From Temnothorax longispinosus (Eukaryota; Arthropoda; Insecta; Hymenoptera; Formicidae): a stretch of DNA of 64,000 nucleotides. Made by a program: the position numbers and the translations under genes. The notes beneath the pieces were generated by a model. The model worked only from the letters and a program-made list of their open reading frames with translations. It made no database searches and was not told the origin of the DNA. This document shows positions 39,101 through 52,970 of this stretch, piece after piece. The stretch is from positions 11,510,433 through 11,574,432 of the forward strand of contig NC_092358.1 of assembly GCF_030848805.1 (NCBI RefSeq). The letters run 5' to 3'. Position 1 is the stretch's first letter; each line of letters starts with the position of its first letter.

Positions 39101-41050
39101 TGCGATGAAATATTTAATTTCGTGTCGCGACGCCGAAGATCAAATTTCGAAGATTCATCAATTAGAGTCGAGATTAAGTAAAATTAATCGCTTCTCGCGC
39201 TTTGCTTCTCGTCGCGAAAAGTGATCAAATACAATCGTATTTACACGTATACGAGCTAAATAAGTTGCAAACTAAAACACAATCTTAAGAATGCAAGTAA
39301 TTTAACTTTAGCTTATTACTATATTTATTAACATTGTTCGATTTATTTTCCTATATTTTGAATTTCATGTGTTGGTGCCGTTGGTCATTGAAATGTTTTC
39401 AATCAATTTTTTTTGCCAAGGAAAACATTTCGCTCACGTCGTAATTTAGGACTTGCAACAAAATAAATCGCCGACCTGAAGCCTCGTTGTAGAATAAACC
39501 ACGCTACTACCACACTACCGCGGGTACAGTTTTTTCACGTTACCCCATATGTAGACGTTCCCGTCGATCTTGTCGGAACGAGGTTGCGTGCACGTCGTCG
39601 AGAAGTTTTGTTGGAAAATGTACTTCATGAAAAGTGTATGGAACGCGCCAGACTTCCGTGCCGAGGGTCGTCGCTCCCCTCTCCCCACCCCTCTCTCTTT
39701 TTCTTGCTTCTCGTGCGCCCCTCTCTCGTCTTGTGAATACGGGATCTTTCCCGGGGGATACTCGATCGCGGAAAGGGAGTATAAAACTTGTATAAATCGT
39801 GTGTGCGACGTGGCCAGGGGTGAGGGTAATGCGGCGAAGGCAAACCGTTTCTGAGGCTTTCAAGACGAACACCTTGACGAGGAGTACGCGATTGCCCCCG
39901 ACTGAATATCGACTCGCGATTCCCCCAGCGAGTCGAACAGGCGGCTCGTTCGTGCCGTATATATCGACACGATATTTCGGAGCCATTAACGTGTGTCTCA
40001 CGAGGAAGTTGCTCATTTGGACAATCGATGCGTTTAATATAGACTGATTTACCAATTCAATTTCCTAACCGTAATATTTCACAATTCAATACCTAATGAG
40101 TTCGCACGTCACCGATATTTTGCGAATGTACACGCGAGTATCTATACGCTGCGCTATACATATTCGCTTTTATCCGCGTCTCGCGCGACTCTGCATTTCC
40201 AAGACGGCGTGCGGCTGCTGGTTAGTGGCCTAAAGTAAGAATGATATACTATAGCGTCACGCCGAGCGTAATGCATTTTAAGTGAAAAATATTGCTTCAG
40301 AATGTATCGCGCGTTGCGTTACGAAAACAGATGGCTTCTTCTGCGTCACGTCGTTTTATTCCGGTGTCTGTTGTGCGCCGAGGAGTATAGCTCGGCGTGT
40401 TTTACACTAAGTCCAAAGTGTCAGTCCTAATTTCGAGTTATTCTTTATTGTATGCAAACGATCTTTCTCGGACTGATATTCGACTGAAAAAATTCTCACT
40501 TAACACAAAATGGAGTTGCCAATTATAAAAAAGAGGAAGCAAATTTACCTCGTGGAATAAGTCTGGTAAAATCTTGTGAAATTAAAGTCATGCAGTTAAA
40601 TATGCTTTTTCATTTAATTTCACGGTTATCTTGCTCAACGTAATTTTAATTTAAATTTTAACAGAGATATTTCATTTTTTTTCCTAAATTTTCCATAAAA
40701 GTGTATGATTGCAAGTGATTCAAACGGAACCCCTGTGGGGATTTGGCGCCACCCCGCCAGGGGGTAGAGCGATTCCTGTTTATCAGAATCGTGGTAAATC
40801 ACGATACGCGCACGATGTCGGAAAGCTCGTTCACCAGTGAGATTTCACTCGGTAGAAAAGAGCTTTTACTCGAGGGGACCGACGACGTTGCGTCCTTGAC
40901 GCGAATAGGAGAAACGCTGAAGCGACGAAGAGGGAAGAGTGCAGGAAGTGAAGGGGCAGGCTAAGGGCCCGACAAAAAGGTAACGGTTCGTGTCCGAGGC
41001 TAATGCATCCGTAGAGTCCGGAGGGTCACGAAACTAGGCGGCCTGGGAGC

Positions 41051-41150
41051 AGAAAGAGGAAGACGAAGAAGGAGGAGGAGGAGGAGGGAGAAGGAAGAGG
41101 AAAAAGAAAAAGAGAGGAGGAGGCGGAGGAGGAGAACGGAGAAAAGAAAG
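41051..41150. repeat. 100-bp purine tract (GGA/GAA rich)
   Basis: Nearly all A and G on the plus strand, with (GGA)n cores and only a few C interruptions. It gives a Ser/Leu-rich spurious ORF on the minus strand. Confidence 0.85.
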
Positions 41151-42093
41151 GTCCATTGACCCGGTGGCACACTTCCACTTCCATTTCCATTTCCAGGCGG
41201 CATCTCGTGAAGCATATCGTGAGCCGGTGAGGATGCATTTGTGTGCGCTCGCGTGTACGGAGCGTGCAAGCGCGCGGATGCAGGGTTGGATAATTCATTG
41301 GGAACAATGAGCGCGGCGGCGCGAAACCTGCCAAACTGCAGATTGGGGCTCGCCGCGGGGATCTGGCGTCATTTTATTTCTTACCCGACTACCTCGGTTA
41401 CAAGGAGATAAATTCACGGTATGAGATACATCGAGGTTTCCTCTCGCAGGAAATCAAGTTCCCGAGTGCAAAAAAAGTCGACGGGGAGCTGTTAGTCCCT
41501 GTCCTTTTCTCTCATTAGAGCGCTTCTTCGGTTACCGCGCGATATTATTCTGGCACTCTACGTTAACGGCAACGGAAATATCGAGCTCTGATTTGAAGTT
41601 GGTATCCCGAAATGCGAATTTTTATAAAATGCAAACTGCATTCGTTATGACAAATTACGACCAAATTAAAAAATTTGACATCAGCACCCCCATAAACATT
41701 TTTGAAATGTCGCTATCGGCAACTTTTCACCATTCGTTTCCATCTCTTTCTCACGAGACTGCTATCTTTTCCTTCCTATCTTTGGTCGAAATAAAGTTGG
41801 TAACTTCTCCAAAATATAACATAAAAAATCGCTAATCAATGTTTACACACGTATAATTATATATCGTATAGAATAAAAATTGTACGATCGTCTGTAAATA
41901 TATCATTTGCATAGCATCGATGCACGATCCGGTGACAGAACTTTCTCTCACGTTCTAGCGCTCGATTTCACTCGCGGCTATAATCGCCGCACGAGGCTAC
42001 CGTATGCATGAGACGCGCAGCTCAAAGGCCTTTAATCCGAGCCTGTGCATGCTTGCATATACATACGTGCATACACCGAGAATCGGGTACACA

Positions 42094-42118
42094 CGGCGGC
42101 GGCGGCGGCGGCGGCGGA
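42094..42118. repeat. (GGC)n microsatellite
   Basis: Eight GGC units followed by GAGACGACGGTGG. It gives chance Gly, Ala or Arg runs in all three frames. Confidence 0.9.
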
Positions 42119-45100
42119 GACGACGGTGGCGATCGAGAGTATACAGCCATGGTATTTTATTTGCCCGGCCGTGTGTATCGACGACGAGCCGACACACACC
42201 GGTCGCCCTCGACGTGCGAATGAAATTGTGTAGCACTGCTGCGCGGGCAGCGCGGCACACGCTCAAATAAGCCCGCGAGGCGGAAGTGTTTGGCCATCGC
42301 CGAAATTGGTTTTGCCGTTTCGCGTCCCGACTCGCTCCTGGCTCTCGTATTAGCCTTCAACCCCTCATGATCAATATCGCCGATGTACGATGTGTGGTGC
42401 TACGCGTCTTCGCCAGATATCGCCTATAGTCGTCGTTATTGTGGATTTAGTAAGTATAACCGACCGGGAACATCCAACTTATTTGCAGAAAACCAGTAGC
42501 AGAATGCAGATTTCTCTTTCCCTCGCCGCAAGAAACATAAGATCTTTTTTCGATATCGGACATAAGTCAGTACTCTATATATACACAGTCGGTGGATATT
42601 TCTTATATCCAGTAAAACTTAAATTCTATCATAATCTGCACCGTCATCATAAAGCACATTAAAAGCGCGTAAAATTATATTTATTTAAATTATTGCAAAA
42701 AAAGAACGCGATCAAATTATTTTACAAATAAAAAAGTATTTTATATCTTCGTATATGAAAGATTTCTGAAAGTAACTGCGAAAAAGGTTTAGATCTCAGA
42801 TACAAGATTTATATTTTGCGAAACGAGAAATCCAATAATATACACAAGTTCAAGAGCTACTTCTCGTTCTATTGCTCCCTTTCGGTTACGGCATGTGTTC
42901 CCTTTGCAATGGTAGATTCAAATAGAAATCCAGCGGCACGATATTACGGCCGATTGTTGCACATGCGGCAAACAATAAACGTCCGTTTGATCCAGACGTG
43001 ATGGTAAATTTATCCAGTAATTAAGACTGCCCTAACAGACCAAATACAATGTGTTCCTGTCGGAATTGCCTCCCATATAGACCGGCCGCAGCGCATTCTT
43101 AACCGCCGGATTTACCGCGGAGTGGATCACGGCGAGCGAAACGTGACTAGGTATATGTATAGAGTTTCGAACGAAATCGCGCCATTATCAGTGGTATCGA
43201 TACCTTGCTTTTATAATTTAACAAATTATTTCAATAAATTTGTAGAGATTTTATTAACTTAATTAAAAACTTAGAAAATATGGAGAATGGAGAATGGAGA
43301 AGTTCTTATCCTATTACATAATATCATATATGATTAAAGGACATAAAATTCGATATCCAATTATATTTAAACATCCTTGAACGCTTTTCCGGATTTTTCC
43401 TGTAAAAAGATTCGGGACGACAAGGGCGCTTATCCGCTTTCTTCGAGCGGGATGAATCGTTCGACGGGAAAAAAACGAAGAATTAGCTGACGAACGAACG
43501 AAAGACGGAGCGGAAAATAATCGTGTAGCCTGTCCTCAAGAAAGGTAGGAAGGAAGGAAAGAAGGAAACAGGTCCGAGCATTAAAATCTTTGAACGCGCC
43601 GTGCGAGAAAGATCGTGCCTGAGCTGAAAGCGCGAAGCGAGATTTTCGTGGATTTCGCGCGCGAAATGTTCTCTCGTCCCTCTCGAATTTTCCCTGAGTT
43701 GTGGCTTTTAAACCTCGTCTTGCGGAAAATGCTGTTGCGATAAATCCCGGCGCCTCTAAGCCCACTAAATTCGCTAGTCGACGTGGTGAAAATTACAGAG
43801 AGCGTCACAGAGATCAGTCGCCTATACAAGAAACGGAGTTCTAGTTTCGGAACGAAAAATTATGAGAGGAACAAAGTAGTACAAATTTTTCTTGTGAGAT
43901 TATTTACTTTATATATTCTTTTCGATTTTGTTTAATTAAAGTAGACAAATTTTTCGTATCTTACATTTCTTTTAATATATCTGTACATGTTCTTATACAT
44001 GTATATCAAATTTTGTAATATTTCGCGATTTTCGACTCACCGATATAATATCGCGCTGGTGAGCTGTAAAGATTTTTCTCGACTGTTTCTCTCCCTCCCT
44101 CTTTCTCTCTTTTGTTCGGGTTACATTTCTGTAAGCGGGTCGTTTGAAGGAACAGGCGGATAAAATAGCGCGTTATTCAGCCCTCGCTTCAAAGGCAACG
44201 ATGCACGAACACCCGAAATCACCCAATTCATTCTCATATCGATTTAACATCCTCCCGCATATATGACGACGACGGGCTGACATATTCCGGGCCATATTCC
44301 ATGAAGTTTGCAGACTATTCCCCATACATCTGCTTTCCCTCCGAGGAAACGCGCAGTCGGCCAATAAAATACCCTTATCATCGCGGTATTGGCGGTGTCA
44401 GGTGGTAGATCAAATAGCAGAATTGTATGAAGATAAATCGATACGTCATGAAACATCTAACGTCGTTGTACGTACGTGTCTACGAATTTGCTACATTAAC
44501 CTTTACGAGCGCCAAGAGGCTGACCATGTATGACGCGTCTAGATTTCAGTCTACAATTTCACATTATTAATATATATTCCAGATAAAATACACGTATTTG
44601 TTATCTTTAACGTTGCTTAAAACGTGATCATTCTTGTCGACTAATGACTTGAGTATAAGTTCAGCTCGTCGAAGTAGAACGAGTACTCAGGGTCACGACG
44701 GATGTCAGTTGATGACTCAGTCCTCGGCCTTTAAGGACTGTTCCATTTAACGCTCGCGATAGCACGCGTTGATGATGGAGGAAAGAGTGTTCCGGTTATA
44801 CCTGATCGTCCTACTGACCCATATCAACAAACGCCGCGATAATATTTCTCTCGACCACTTTCGCTACAAGCGTCAGGATGTAAAATCATAACTTTCACAC
44901 AAAAAAAAAGAAAATCGATAAATTATTACCGAATTATTGCAGGATTTCGCGTTTTAAATTAAATTAATATAAATATACCTATCCATAATTTTATTAGTTT
45001 AAATTTAAATTTTTTCAATTTATATCGTTTTTTACAACCGTTTTTCAGAAAATATATAAATAATTTTAAAAAAGTGAATTCATGTGTATCTCTCGCTTTT

Positions 45101-48100
45101 ACTTTCTTCCTAATGCACGTGTTGATTAATATATTTCCCTATCTCTGGCTCCGTTTCTTGGAAATGGCACGAGGTGCAAAGCGGACCGGAAGAAATCCAT
45201 CGCGACGAAGTCCAATCTTATACTAGTCGCGAGTACATAGCCGGCGGAATAAAAGCGCGCAGTTCTCTCTCTCTCTCTTAGCGGGCCGGGGTGGGACGAT
45301 TAAAGATGGCGTGTCTTTTCCGGCGTGTAGCCGTCGGGCAGCGTTTCCGCGATCTTCCAAGGAGCCAGCGCACGCCGCGAGCAGGAAAAGAATGTCATAT
45401 CACGGTATATTGCTGCCGACCAACAAAGAGGAGTCCTCGGGTTATAAGAAGAGGGAGCGCGAAGCGTGCTTGCATTCTCGCGGAAAGAATTCCCCTTTCT
45501 GTGCCGCGTGCTCTTCTTCCCAACTACGTGTCTACGTATCACCGGATCGCCTTTCCTCCATTTTCCCGGTTTTTCCTCGTCCCACAGGAGTGTCTCTTTC
45601 AACGAACGACCTGAAAAGGCGCTCATCCTGTATTAAAGACGCGCTTCACGATGCGTTAACTTTTCCAAGATGATTTTTTTTCCCTCTCTCGTCGCGTCAA
45701 CTTCACGGAAAGACGTGTGCTCTTGCGATTAATAACTTCGCGACGAGTTAAAGCGTTACGATTTTTTAAGGCTATAATATTCTCAGCTCTACTATCGCAA
45801 ATTCCAATAATTAGAATTAATTAGTATTGAATTATCAGACAATTAGCTTTATTTAAATTGGATATTAATATTTATCCGAATTAAATTTAAGTATTATTAA
45901 TTATTTTACGTCAACTATCGCACTTGCAAATTACAGTTACAAAATAAATACACTGATCTGTTTTCATGTGTCTGTAATATGACATTTTCTGAACTCATTA
46001 AAATTATGTTTCAAGGCTAATTGTCTAAAAAAAATCCGTTAAAAATGTCATTGTCGTCGTTGCACTTTGAGATTGCATCGAGTACTGATTGTGTGGGTGG
46101 CACAATGGGGGCCATGTCGATCTCCGTGAAGTCAACTATCGGCAGAAGCGGTGGAGAGCTAGGGTTCGTTGGCCTCCCTTGGCCCACATCGCCGCCCCAC
46201 GGCTGTGGCCTTCCGTTTCGCAGACGGCATTATTTACGGGCCTGTATTTTTCACCGGCTGTGGCGGTGGTCGATCATCGGGTGCCGGCCACGGAAATTAA
46301 AACGGGCCCCGGGTTCTTTGTAACGGCAGAAACCGTGCTCGCGAACTAGTTAAAGCTCGATCTCATCATCAACAACTCGTATTTTTCAACAGGAGATTTC
46401 TCGGAATCCGGATCCGTTCGTCTTTAAAAAATTAGTAAAATAAAAATTTCTAGAAAAAACTACGTTGAACAATATTTATCAGAAAATTATCTATTTATTT
46501 ATTTACATCTACTACCTGAGCATGATGACCTGACTATATTCTCACTGAGATAGATTAGAAGAAAAGAATATACTTTATGCATCAATAAGATCGGATTAAT
46601 ATATTAATCCGAATCTAAATTTTAATTGCTCTCTCTACGCTCTATGTGTGCATTGCTTTAGCTAAAACCGCTCTTGCTCGGAATTAGACGACTAGTTATT
46701 AGAGGCTTAACTGAGGGCTCTCTACCTACTATGCAATGATACGGGGCAAATTTTCCTCACCTCGGCACGTATGGATAATAATTATTTTCTCTCTCTCTCT
46801 CTCTTTCAATCTTCGGAATATCTGCATAAGGATAAGGAGAGAATGACGTCGCATGGTAGGGTCATAGTTCAATGTTCCCGGATGTCTACAGACAAATTTG
46901 TGCACGAAGCCCGCTTCCGTGGTTATCTGTTCTCCCGCTATCCTCTCTCTCACTCTCACTCTGTCTCTCCGGCGATAACGGGCTTCTCTTTGAGCTTAAT
47001 TCGATATCACGCAGTAGCGATCAAAGCGCCGGATTTCGTGGCTGAAATGGCGGATTGTTCGTAAAGTCGGTACGTGTCGGCGACTAGATTTCTCGCCGCC
47101 CGTCCACTGACCGCGGACGAAATCCCGCTTTATTACTCGTAACTACGGTTCGAGCGAATGCGGATGTCGACATACCAAAGGGACACCGACAATTAAAAGT
47201 TTCGCTGACGTTGAGTACATTGTTCTTTGTTAAACGAAATATTAAAAAAGAGTCGTTAAAATATGTAGAAATATTACGTAATATTATAATAAATAAGAAT
47301 AATATATTATTTAAAGTATAAATATCAGATGTATGAAACTGCACTATATATTTATTATTTAATAAAGAAGAAGAGATCGATTTTGACCGAATTTATCTTT
47401 TACCATATTATACACTCAATCATTCAATTTTTCAATCAAATATAGTCAAATATATCGAAGTGGACCATAAATTCATACGTACTTATCATACAGATAATAT
47501 CCTGCTTTTCTGATACAGATAAAAATAAGAAAAATTACTATTACCAAGCATAAATCACTGACAGTTAAGAAATATTTATAAAAGAATACTTTTTTTATTG
47601 ATTTTAAGAAAAGTAAATTCCGTTTCCCGTCTAATTTCAAAATTCTTCAAAGATACACGTGAATCTATGAACTCAACTGACAATATCGTAAAAAAAGTGA
47701 AGATTTTAGGTTTTCTACATGGTGCATGTCGGTCTTGAACGCCCGCGAAATGATGGAGATTCTTGGTTGTATAACTTGGAGATATAACTTCATGCGACTT
47801 TTTCGCGCGTCCTTCGGGAGCGACGACGTGCTCGGAAAAAAAGCCGAAACTACCCGGAAAATGTTCGTCTTAAATCCTGAAGTTCCTATCCGAAATAGCG
47901 GAGAAGCAGTAAAAAGAATAAGTCGGGGCGATACGTAAAACTCGACAGAAGACTCGAGAGCTTCTTCGAGCACCGTAACGTGAGAGAGCCGTCCCAGTCA
48001 TAAAATCCCCGCATATCGTAAAAGAGACGAGTCGAAATCTTATTCCCGCAGCGATCGTTGATAAGTCTCGAAAAGTTTCGTTCCGTTCGTTACGTTTGAT

Positions 48101-48970
48101 GTCGTGATAGTCTATACTTTCGATCGGTCAGGTACTCTCTCTCCTTCTTTCCTATCCTTACAACGAATTGATTCCGCGTCTTTTGCCCAAAAGCTAGCTC
48201 GTATAAACTGCTGCATTTTGTATCAAATTTTTCTTCATGTTGAGCGGAGACTTTTGAGCGATATTTGGCAGTATCGCGAGATTGATCGATGTGCGGGGCA
48301 TGAGTTTTCGAAATATCGTTATAAAATTTTGTTAGAAAGTGTCTCTTGAGAAAATTGGGAAATTTCGGAGGAAAATCTTGATATAAAATAGAATAAAAAA
48401 ATAAACACATATTTTTTGTAGTATAGTAATTAACAGAGTTCATATACGTGTGTATTTCGGAATTACAATATTGTACAACACATCATTATTAAAATAAAAC
48501 ATGGTTGAATATATTAAATTCTAGTATTAATTTTAATATTTTATTTTTTCTCCTCAAAGATAAATATATTTTACTCCGTTTTTACTTTGTCGCGCACTAA
48601 AACGTATTCTTCAAAGCCCGAATGATAAAACTGCAAGCAAAATCGCTTTCACTTCGGAAGACTAATAATATCGCGCATCTCCCGGTAAATTACACCGCGG
48701 AAAAATGCAATTGTGTCGTCTACAATGTGTGGTGCCGCCGCTGCAACACGTTCTGCTATCCGTTTCCAAGCGCGCGCGCACACACATACACATTCGTTCT
48801 GGCAGCTTTAACGCGGCGAGATGATACATGACGCGGCCTCGTTGTTAGTTACAGCGGCGTTGCGAGTGTCGGGCAGCACCCCACTGAGAGAGATCGGATA
48901 AGAAGAAACGAAGAAGAAAGCTGGAAAGTATGTCGTTGCGCGAGCGCGAGAGCGAGCGTTGATTATGGGA

Positions 48971-49016
<46 letters not shown>

Positions 49017-49020
49017 CCGT
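48971..49020. repeat. (GTC)n microsatellite
   Basis: About 13 GTC units followed by GCC/GTC mixed triplets. On the minus strand it gives long Thr, Asp or Arg runs that are not evidence of a gene. Confidence 0.95.
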
Positions 49021-51116
49021 TGCAACCACGCGCATCTTCTATCGCAATTTGCGGCGCGAGCGTGCCGCATCCACGCGAATGAAACGTTCGCCTTGAATGG
49101 GGAATGATTATTATAGATATACGACGCGGCGCGTGCACGCTCTCGGTACCGTAATATTTCTCGCGCCTGTTCCGCGCGCATCGTCTTCCACGATGCTTTG
49201 TCGTCCAGCAAGCAACATTCTGCTCCGAGCGTTTTCCTTAAGCCATATTTTTATGCATATTAAAACGCACCATTTTCCTCGTTCATAAGCATTTTTACGT
49301 GTAAAATATCTCGAAGAGCTGTTGTTACTTTCGCGCGAGATGCTTTGTCGTTATCATTGCAGCAACTTTAATATCATCATTTTAATCATTATCCATGAAC
49401 CATTATCGTTATTATTTCCATATTTTTATTGTTATTACAATTATTGGATAATTATGGTATGACGGTTGTCTTTTATCTCATTGAGTAATATTTATACTTA
49501 TTTTTCTTGTCATAAAATTTATATGTTAATCAATTATAGTGATGTTTTGCTTAAAAGTACTTTGCTAATTTTATACCTTAAGTGTGTTAATAATTTCGAA
49601 CTCAAGATTCAGTGTCAAAAGGGTGGTAGCAACACACGTAAACGATGAAGATGACTAAGTTGCTGGCGTTCGTGCGATAAGAAGGCACAAGGTAGTCCTA
49701 ATGGTATCACCCTCAGCTTAAGCGTCTGCCTCTACCGACGCGATAAGCGATAATAATATCTGTCATTGGTAAGCCGACGAGATAAGCCATTTTGCGTTGA
49801 CAACGTAGTCGAGTTGCGATAATGGAATGCTGGGGCTTTCCAGTATAAACTGTAAAATAGAAAAGAACTTTATTGAGTTCCGTGAAAAACTCGAACTATG
49901 ATATTCAAAAAGTGACTGATAAGTGACTGATAATGACTGATAAACTAAGCGATGCGCCAAGTTCCTCCAACGCGAGATGTCACGAGGTGTCGATCGAGAA
50001 CGGCAGGTGGAGGTATATTTCTTAATTGCTCACTTAATTCCCCCTCCCAAAGAGAGAGAGAAGAAAAAGGAAGTTTTAAACTGAGGACACGTTAACCTCC
50101 TGTTACCACAATTATCTAAACTGGGCAAAACACCGCGCGCGCGGTCGTGCACGCTGCCGCAATTACATCCACAACTGGATGTGCAACCGCTTTTTGCGCG
50201 CGGCACAATCGTGTGTACGCTAATTCATGGTGGCTTTGGCCAAGCCACGCTGGCTAGCTGCCTGCCTCTATCTTATTGTTAGACGTGGGGCTGCAATTAT
50301 CCTGATTTTTCCGGAGCGGATTACTAGAGCCTTGAGAGTGCATCGCGACACACAAAGCTCCTTTCTCACTAACAAAAAATGTAGTAATATATTTCTTGTC
50401 CGATTAACGAAATTTACATTATGAAAAATTTAAATTTGTGATATTTAATATAAAATTAAATTTTATCCAATTCAAAGTTTTTAAATCGCTGTTGTTCTAA
50501 GAAAAATACAAGCTTTAAAAAAGCTCTATATTAGTCAAGTATAAGTCTTGATTAATAACGTATGAAATGCATCTACAACAATTTCTACGAGGCATTTAAT
50601 TTAATATTTTCGTAATGAAGAATAATAGAATAATAACTTTGTAGAAAATGTTTTTAAAGAAACTTGAACACGTTGCTTATATGTATACCTTTCTCTCCTC
50701 TCGCAGTAACTTGACACTATCGCGGTATACGGCCCATACATCCGCCTGCGAAATGCATCCGCCGGATCTCGAGACCACGTGGCGGAGTATAAAGGGTGTG
50801 TATAACACGTGATTCATTGTAAATGAAGCAAAGTATCTTTCACGAGTAATTGACTCGAGATTATCGGCATTTTAACGGTGATATTTATTGGGAGTAAGGC
50901 GTGCGCAGGATATTTCTTTCGTTTATCGACGAGACTGGGCAGGAGAGACTAATTACGATAAATTTTCCTTTGTCGAGCTATAGAAGATTGGCGTGAGAGA
51001 ATATATAAAGACCGATATAACAAGAAACAAAATATTCGCATCGTTAGCTACGTCGACTTGCTATAAAAATCTCGATATTAAATTCTGCATCTCAAAATAA
51101 ACGTTTATCTCGAAAT

Positions 51117-51271
51117 AAATCGAAGAATAGAGTAAACTTGGGTAAGATAGCCATAGAGGAAAGATGGCCAACACATGTTCATTTGATGTATCATGACGAG
51201 ATTGAAAGAACACAGGTTGGCCATCTTTCCTCTATGGCCATCTTACCCGAGTTTACCCTATTCTTCGATTT
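51117..51271. mobile_element. Young foldback element / 56-bp-arm hairpin
   Basis: The left arm 51117-51172 (contains GGGTAAGATAGCCATAG and AAGATGGCCAAC) pairs with the right arm 51216-51271 (GTTGGCCATCTTTCC..TATGGCCATCTTACCC). Only three of 56 positions mismatch, around a 43-nt loop. The terminal part AAATCGAAGAATAG is also part of the palindrome, so no target duplication can be separated from the arms. It is probably a foldback MITE. If transcribed it would form a long hairpin RNA suitable for Dicer processing. No protein is encoded. Confidence 0.8.
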
Positions 51272-51743
51272 TCTCATAACAGGTATGATAAACAAATATT
51301 ATTTTTCCTATTAAATTAATTATTGTTATATATAAATTAATATTCTCTTGCATAACTTTTTTTCATAAAAAAACTCATATATCAATATATAATTTAGAAA
51401 GTCTTTAAATGTAACAACTCTTCCTATAAAAATCGTATTACCACTAAATGGAGACTCAATGATGTACGAGCTTGAGCTTAACCGTAAACCGACGCATCAA
51501 GAATCCCCTGATATCCTCCACGATGTAGCGAGCGTATATATGCAAAAATACATTTCAGCTCGGCGAAGCTTCTCTCAGATCGGATCACGACGGATCTTGG
51601 GTCGCAACCCCACGCACGACATTCCCAGTCAACAATGACGCCCTGGGCGGCATACGCAAACGTATTTTCTCAAGATTTGCATCGAGAAGGCATCATGCCC
51701 GGGGCCTGGCCCGAGTTGTCGTCTTTGTGCCACAATGCGATTA

Positions 51744-51886
51744 AGGGCCGGTTGTTCCAACTTGTTCGTAAAGTAACTAATAGTTAAATCATATAATATG
51801 TCTTTATCTTTCCTTCAAATTATACAAAGATAGATATAAGATTGAATTATTAATTAGTTTATTAACAGGTTGGAACAACTAGCCCT
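51744..51886. mobile_element. 143-bp MITE with GGTTGTTCCAAC ends, complete copy
   Basis: The left terminus AGGGCCGGTTGTTCCAACTT is mirrored by the right terminus AGGTTGGAACAACTAGCCCT, giving about 20-bp imperfect inverted repeats. Inside, TAACTAATAGTTAAATCAT and its partner before the right end extend the foldback. The flanks TTA and TAAG suggest a short T/A-rich target, but the exact duplication is ambiguous. A truncated relative lies at 7452-7540. There is no coding capacity. Confidence 0.8.
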
Positions 51887-52393
51887 AAGACAAACGATGC
51901 TTTAATAACGTCATATCTGATAAGATGGTTAGTTAAAGAGTACAGGATATTAACTAAAGTACTTGGCTAAATTTCGCAGTACACGAACCTGTGTAAGAGG
52001 GATTTGTATAATGAATATCTAATATACATCAAGAAAAATTCAACATTATAAAGTATTGATAATCAAATAAAAGATAAGACTCAAAAATTCAATTTCAAGT
52101 AAATCTCCACTTAACATTTCAACAAATTGATCAAAGATTACGTGATTAAAGCGAAATCCTTTCGCTGCGCGCTATTATATAAACGTACTGTGATATCCGG
52201 ACAGCTATGGTTAGCCATTCTCGATTATATCGATTCAAAGCCATGATAAATACGATTTAGGTCTATATCATTCCATCCATTATGTCTTTCAATTAGCGAC
52301 CGCCTATAAGCCGCGCGGTTTTTTCCGGCTGACATTTTTACGCGTCGAAGCTTTTGTTTACGATCATCTACGTGGGTGTCTCTCACCTACGAG

Positions 52394-52516
52394 GCGCCGT
52401 GGGTTCGGTGTCTCCTCATGCCCACGTCTGTCCGCAAGAAACGGCCGACGCGATACAGACGCGGTTAACGGTACTCGAAGAGTCCCTCTACCACCACCTG
52501 GCACTACTCCATCCAG
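52394..52516 (+). CDS. Candidate internal exon with coiled-coil-like segment
   Basis: An AG at 52392-52393 follows a pyrimidine-containing tract (GGGTGTCTCTCACCTACGAG). The open frame then starts in phase 1, ends in phase 1 after 41 codons and would use a GC donor (CATCCAG|GCACGT). The peptide includes HVCPQETADAIQTRLTVLEE and SLYHHLALLHP, a short heptad-like amphipathic helix after a cysteine. A symmetric 1-1 exon is common in extracellular modular proteins. The reading continues open into a CTTCTT repeat, so it may be a chance ORF. I do not recognise the family. Confidence 0.27.
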
Positions 52517-52911
52517 GCACGTCCGCCTGCCTGCTTCTTCTTCTTCTTCCTCTACCTGACCTGATTTCCTGACCCACTACCGGAACGAGAGAGAGAGAGA
52601 CGTGTTCTTGGCCACTAATTCAATTACGGGCTTTCGCGTCGAACCTCTGTTAATTTTCAATGACTTGTAGTCCGTCCGATATCGAAAGACAGACATGCGC
52701 TATGATATTTCAGGCATTATATCGCTACGTCGCACAACGACGTCAGTCACTGCGGTTGAGGGATAATTAATGATCGGCTGTCCTATATCTCCGAACAGAT
52801 AATGCTGCTTTCTCTTATTGCCAAGTCACGACATAACACGAATACGGTGCAAGTTTGACGTCAAATAATGATAAAATCGAGAGATTAGCCACGATATTCG
52901 AAAAGCATTTA

Positions 52912-52967
<56 letters not shown>
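52912..52967. repeat. (GAAA)n/(GA)n microsatellite
   Basis: AAAGAAAGAAAG units lead into about 20 GA units. Confidence 0.95.

Positions 52968-52970
<3 letters not shown>

Larger units (their letters stand above)
33785..51116. other. Long non-genic stretch
   Basis: Seventeen kilobases without a gene I can support. It contains the microsatellites listed separately, short (CT)n at 36896-36915, 45263-45280 and 46789-46806, and AT-rich tracts at 37030-37270, 44930-45080 and 48360-48560. The longest ORF, 39540-40055 on the minus strand (171 codons), has no domain I know. The plus ORFs at 45291-45673 and 46021-46349 are in GC-rich DNA and equally unrecognised. A TATA-like box (TATAAAA, 39780-39786) has no supporting downstream gene. 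It could be intergenic or a large intron. Confidence 0.4.

Noticed and set aside
39780..39786. TATAAAA box, and a similar TATATAA near 35884
   Set aside because: No initiator and no gene downstream; such words are frequent in this composition.
39540..40055. 171-codon ORF on the minus strand, the longest in the window
   Set aside because: No domain, no splice or start context, an Arg/Glu-rich low-complexity middle, and overlapping open frames on the other strand. It looks like a chance ORF in GC-rich DNA.
44173..44456. Minus-strand peptide with KADVWGIV, reminiscent of protein kinase subdomain IX
   Set aside because: No DFG, HRD or APE motifs nearby and no splice-bounded frame; a chance match of a short word.
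46021..46349. Two overlapping plus-strand ORFs of 86-100 codons in a GC-rich block
   Set aside because: No recognisable domain and neither frame is favoured by composition or splice signals.
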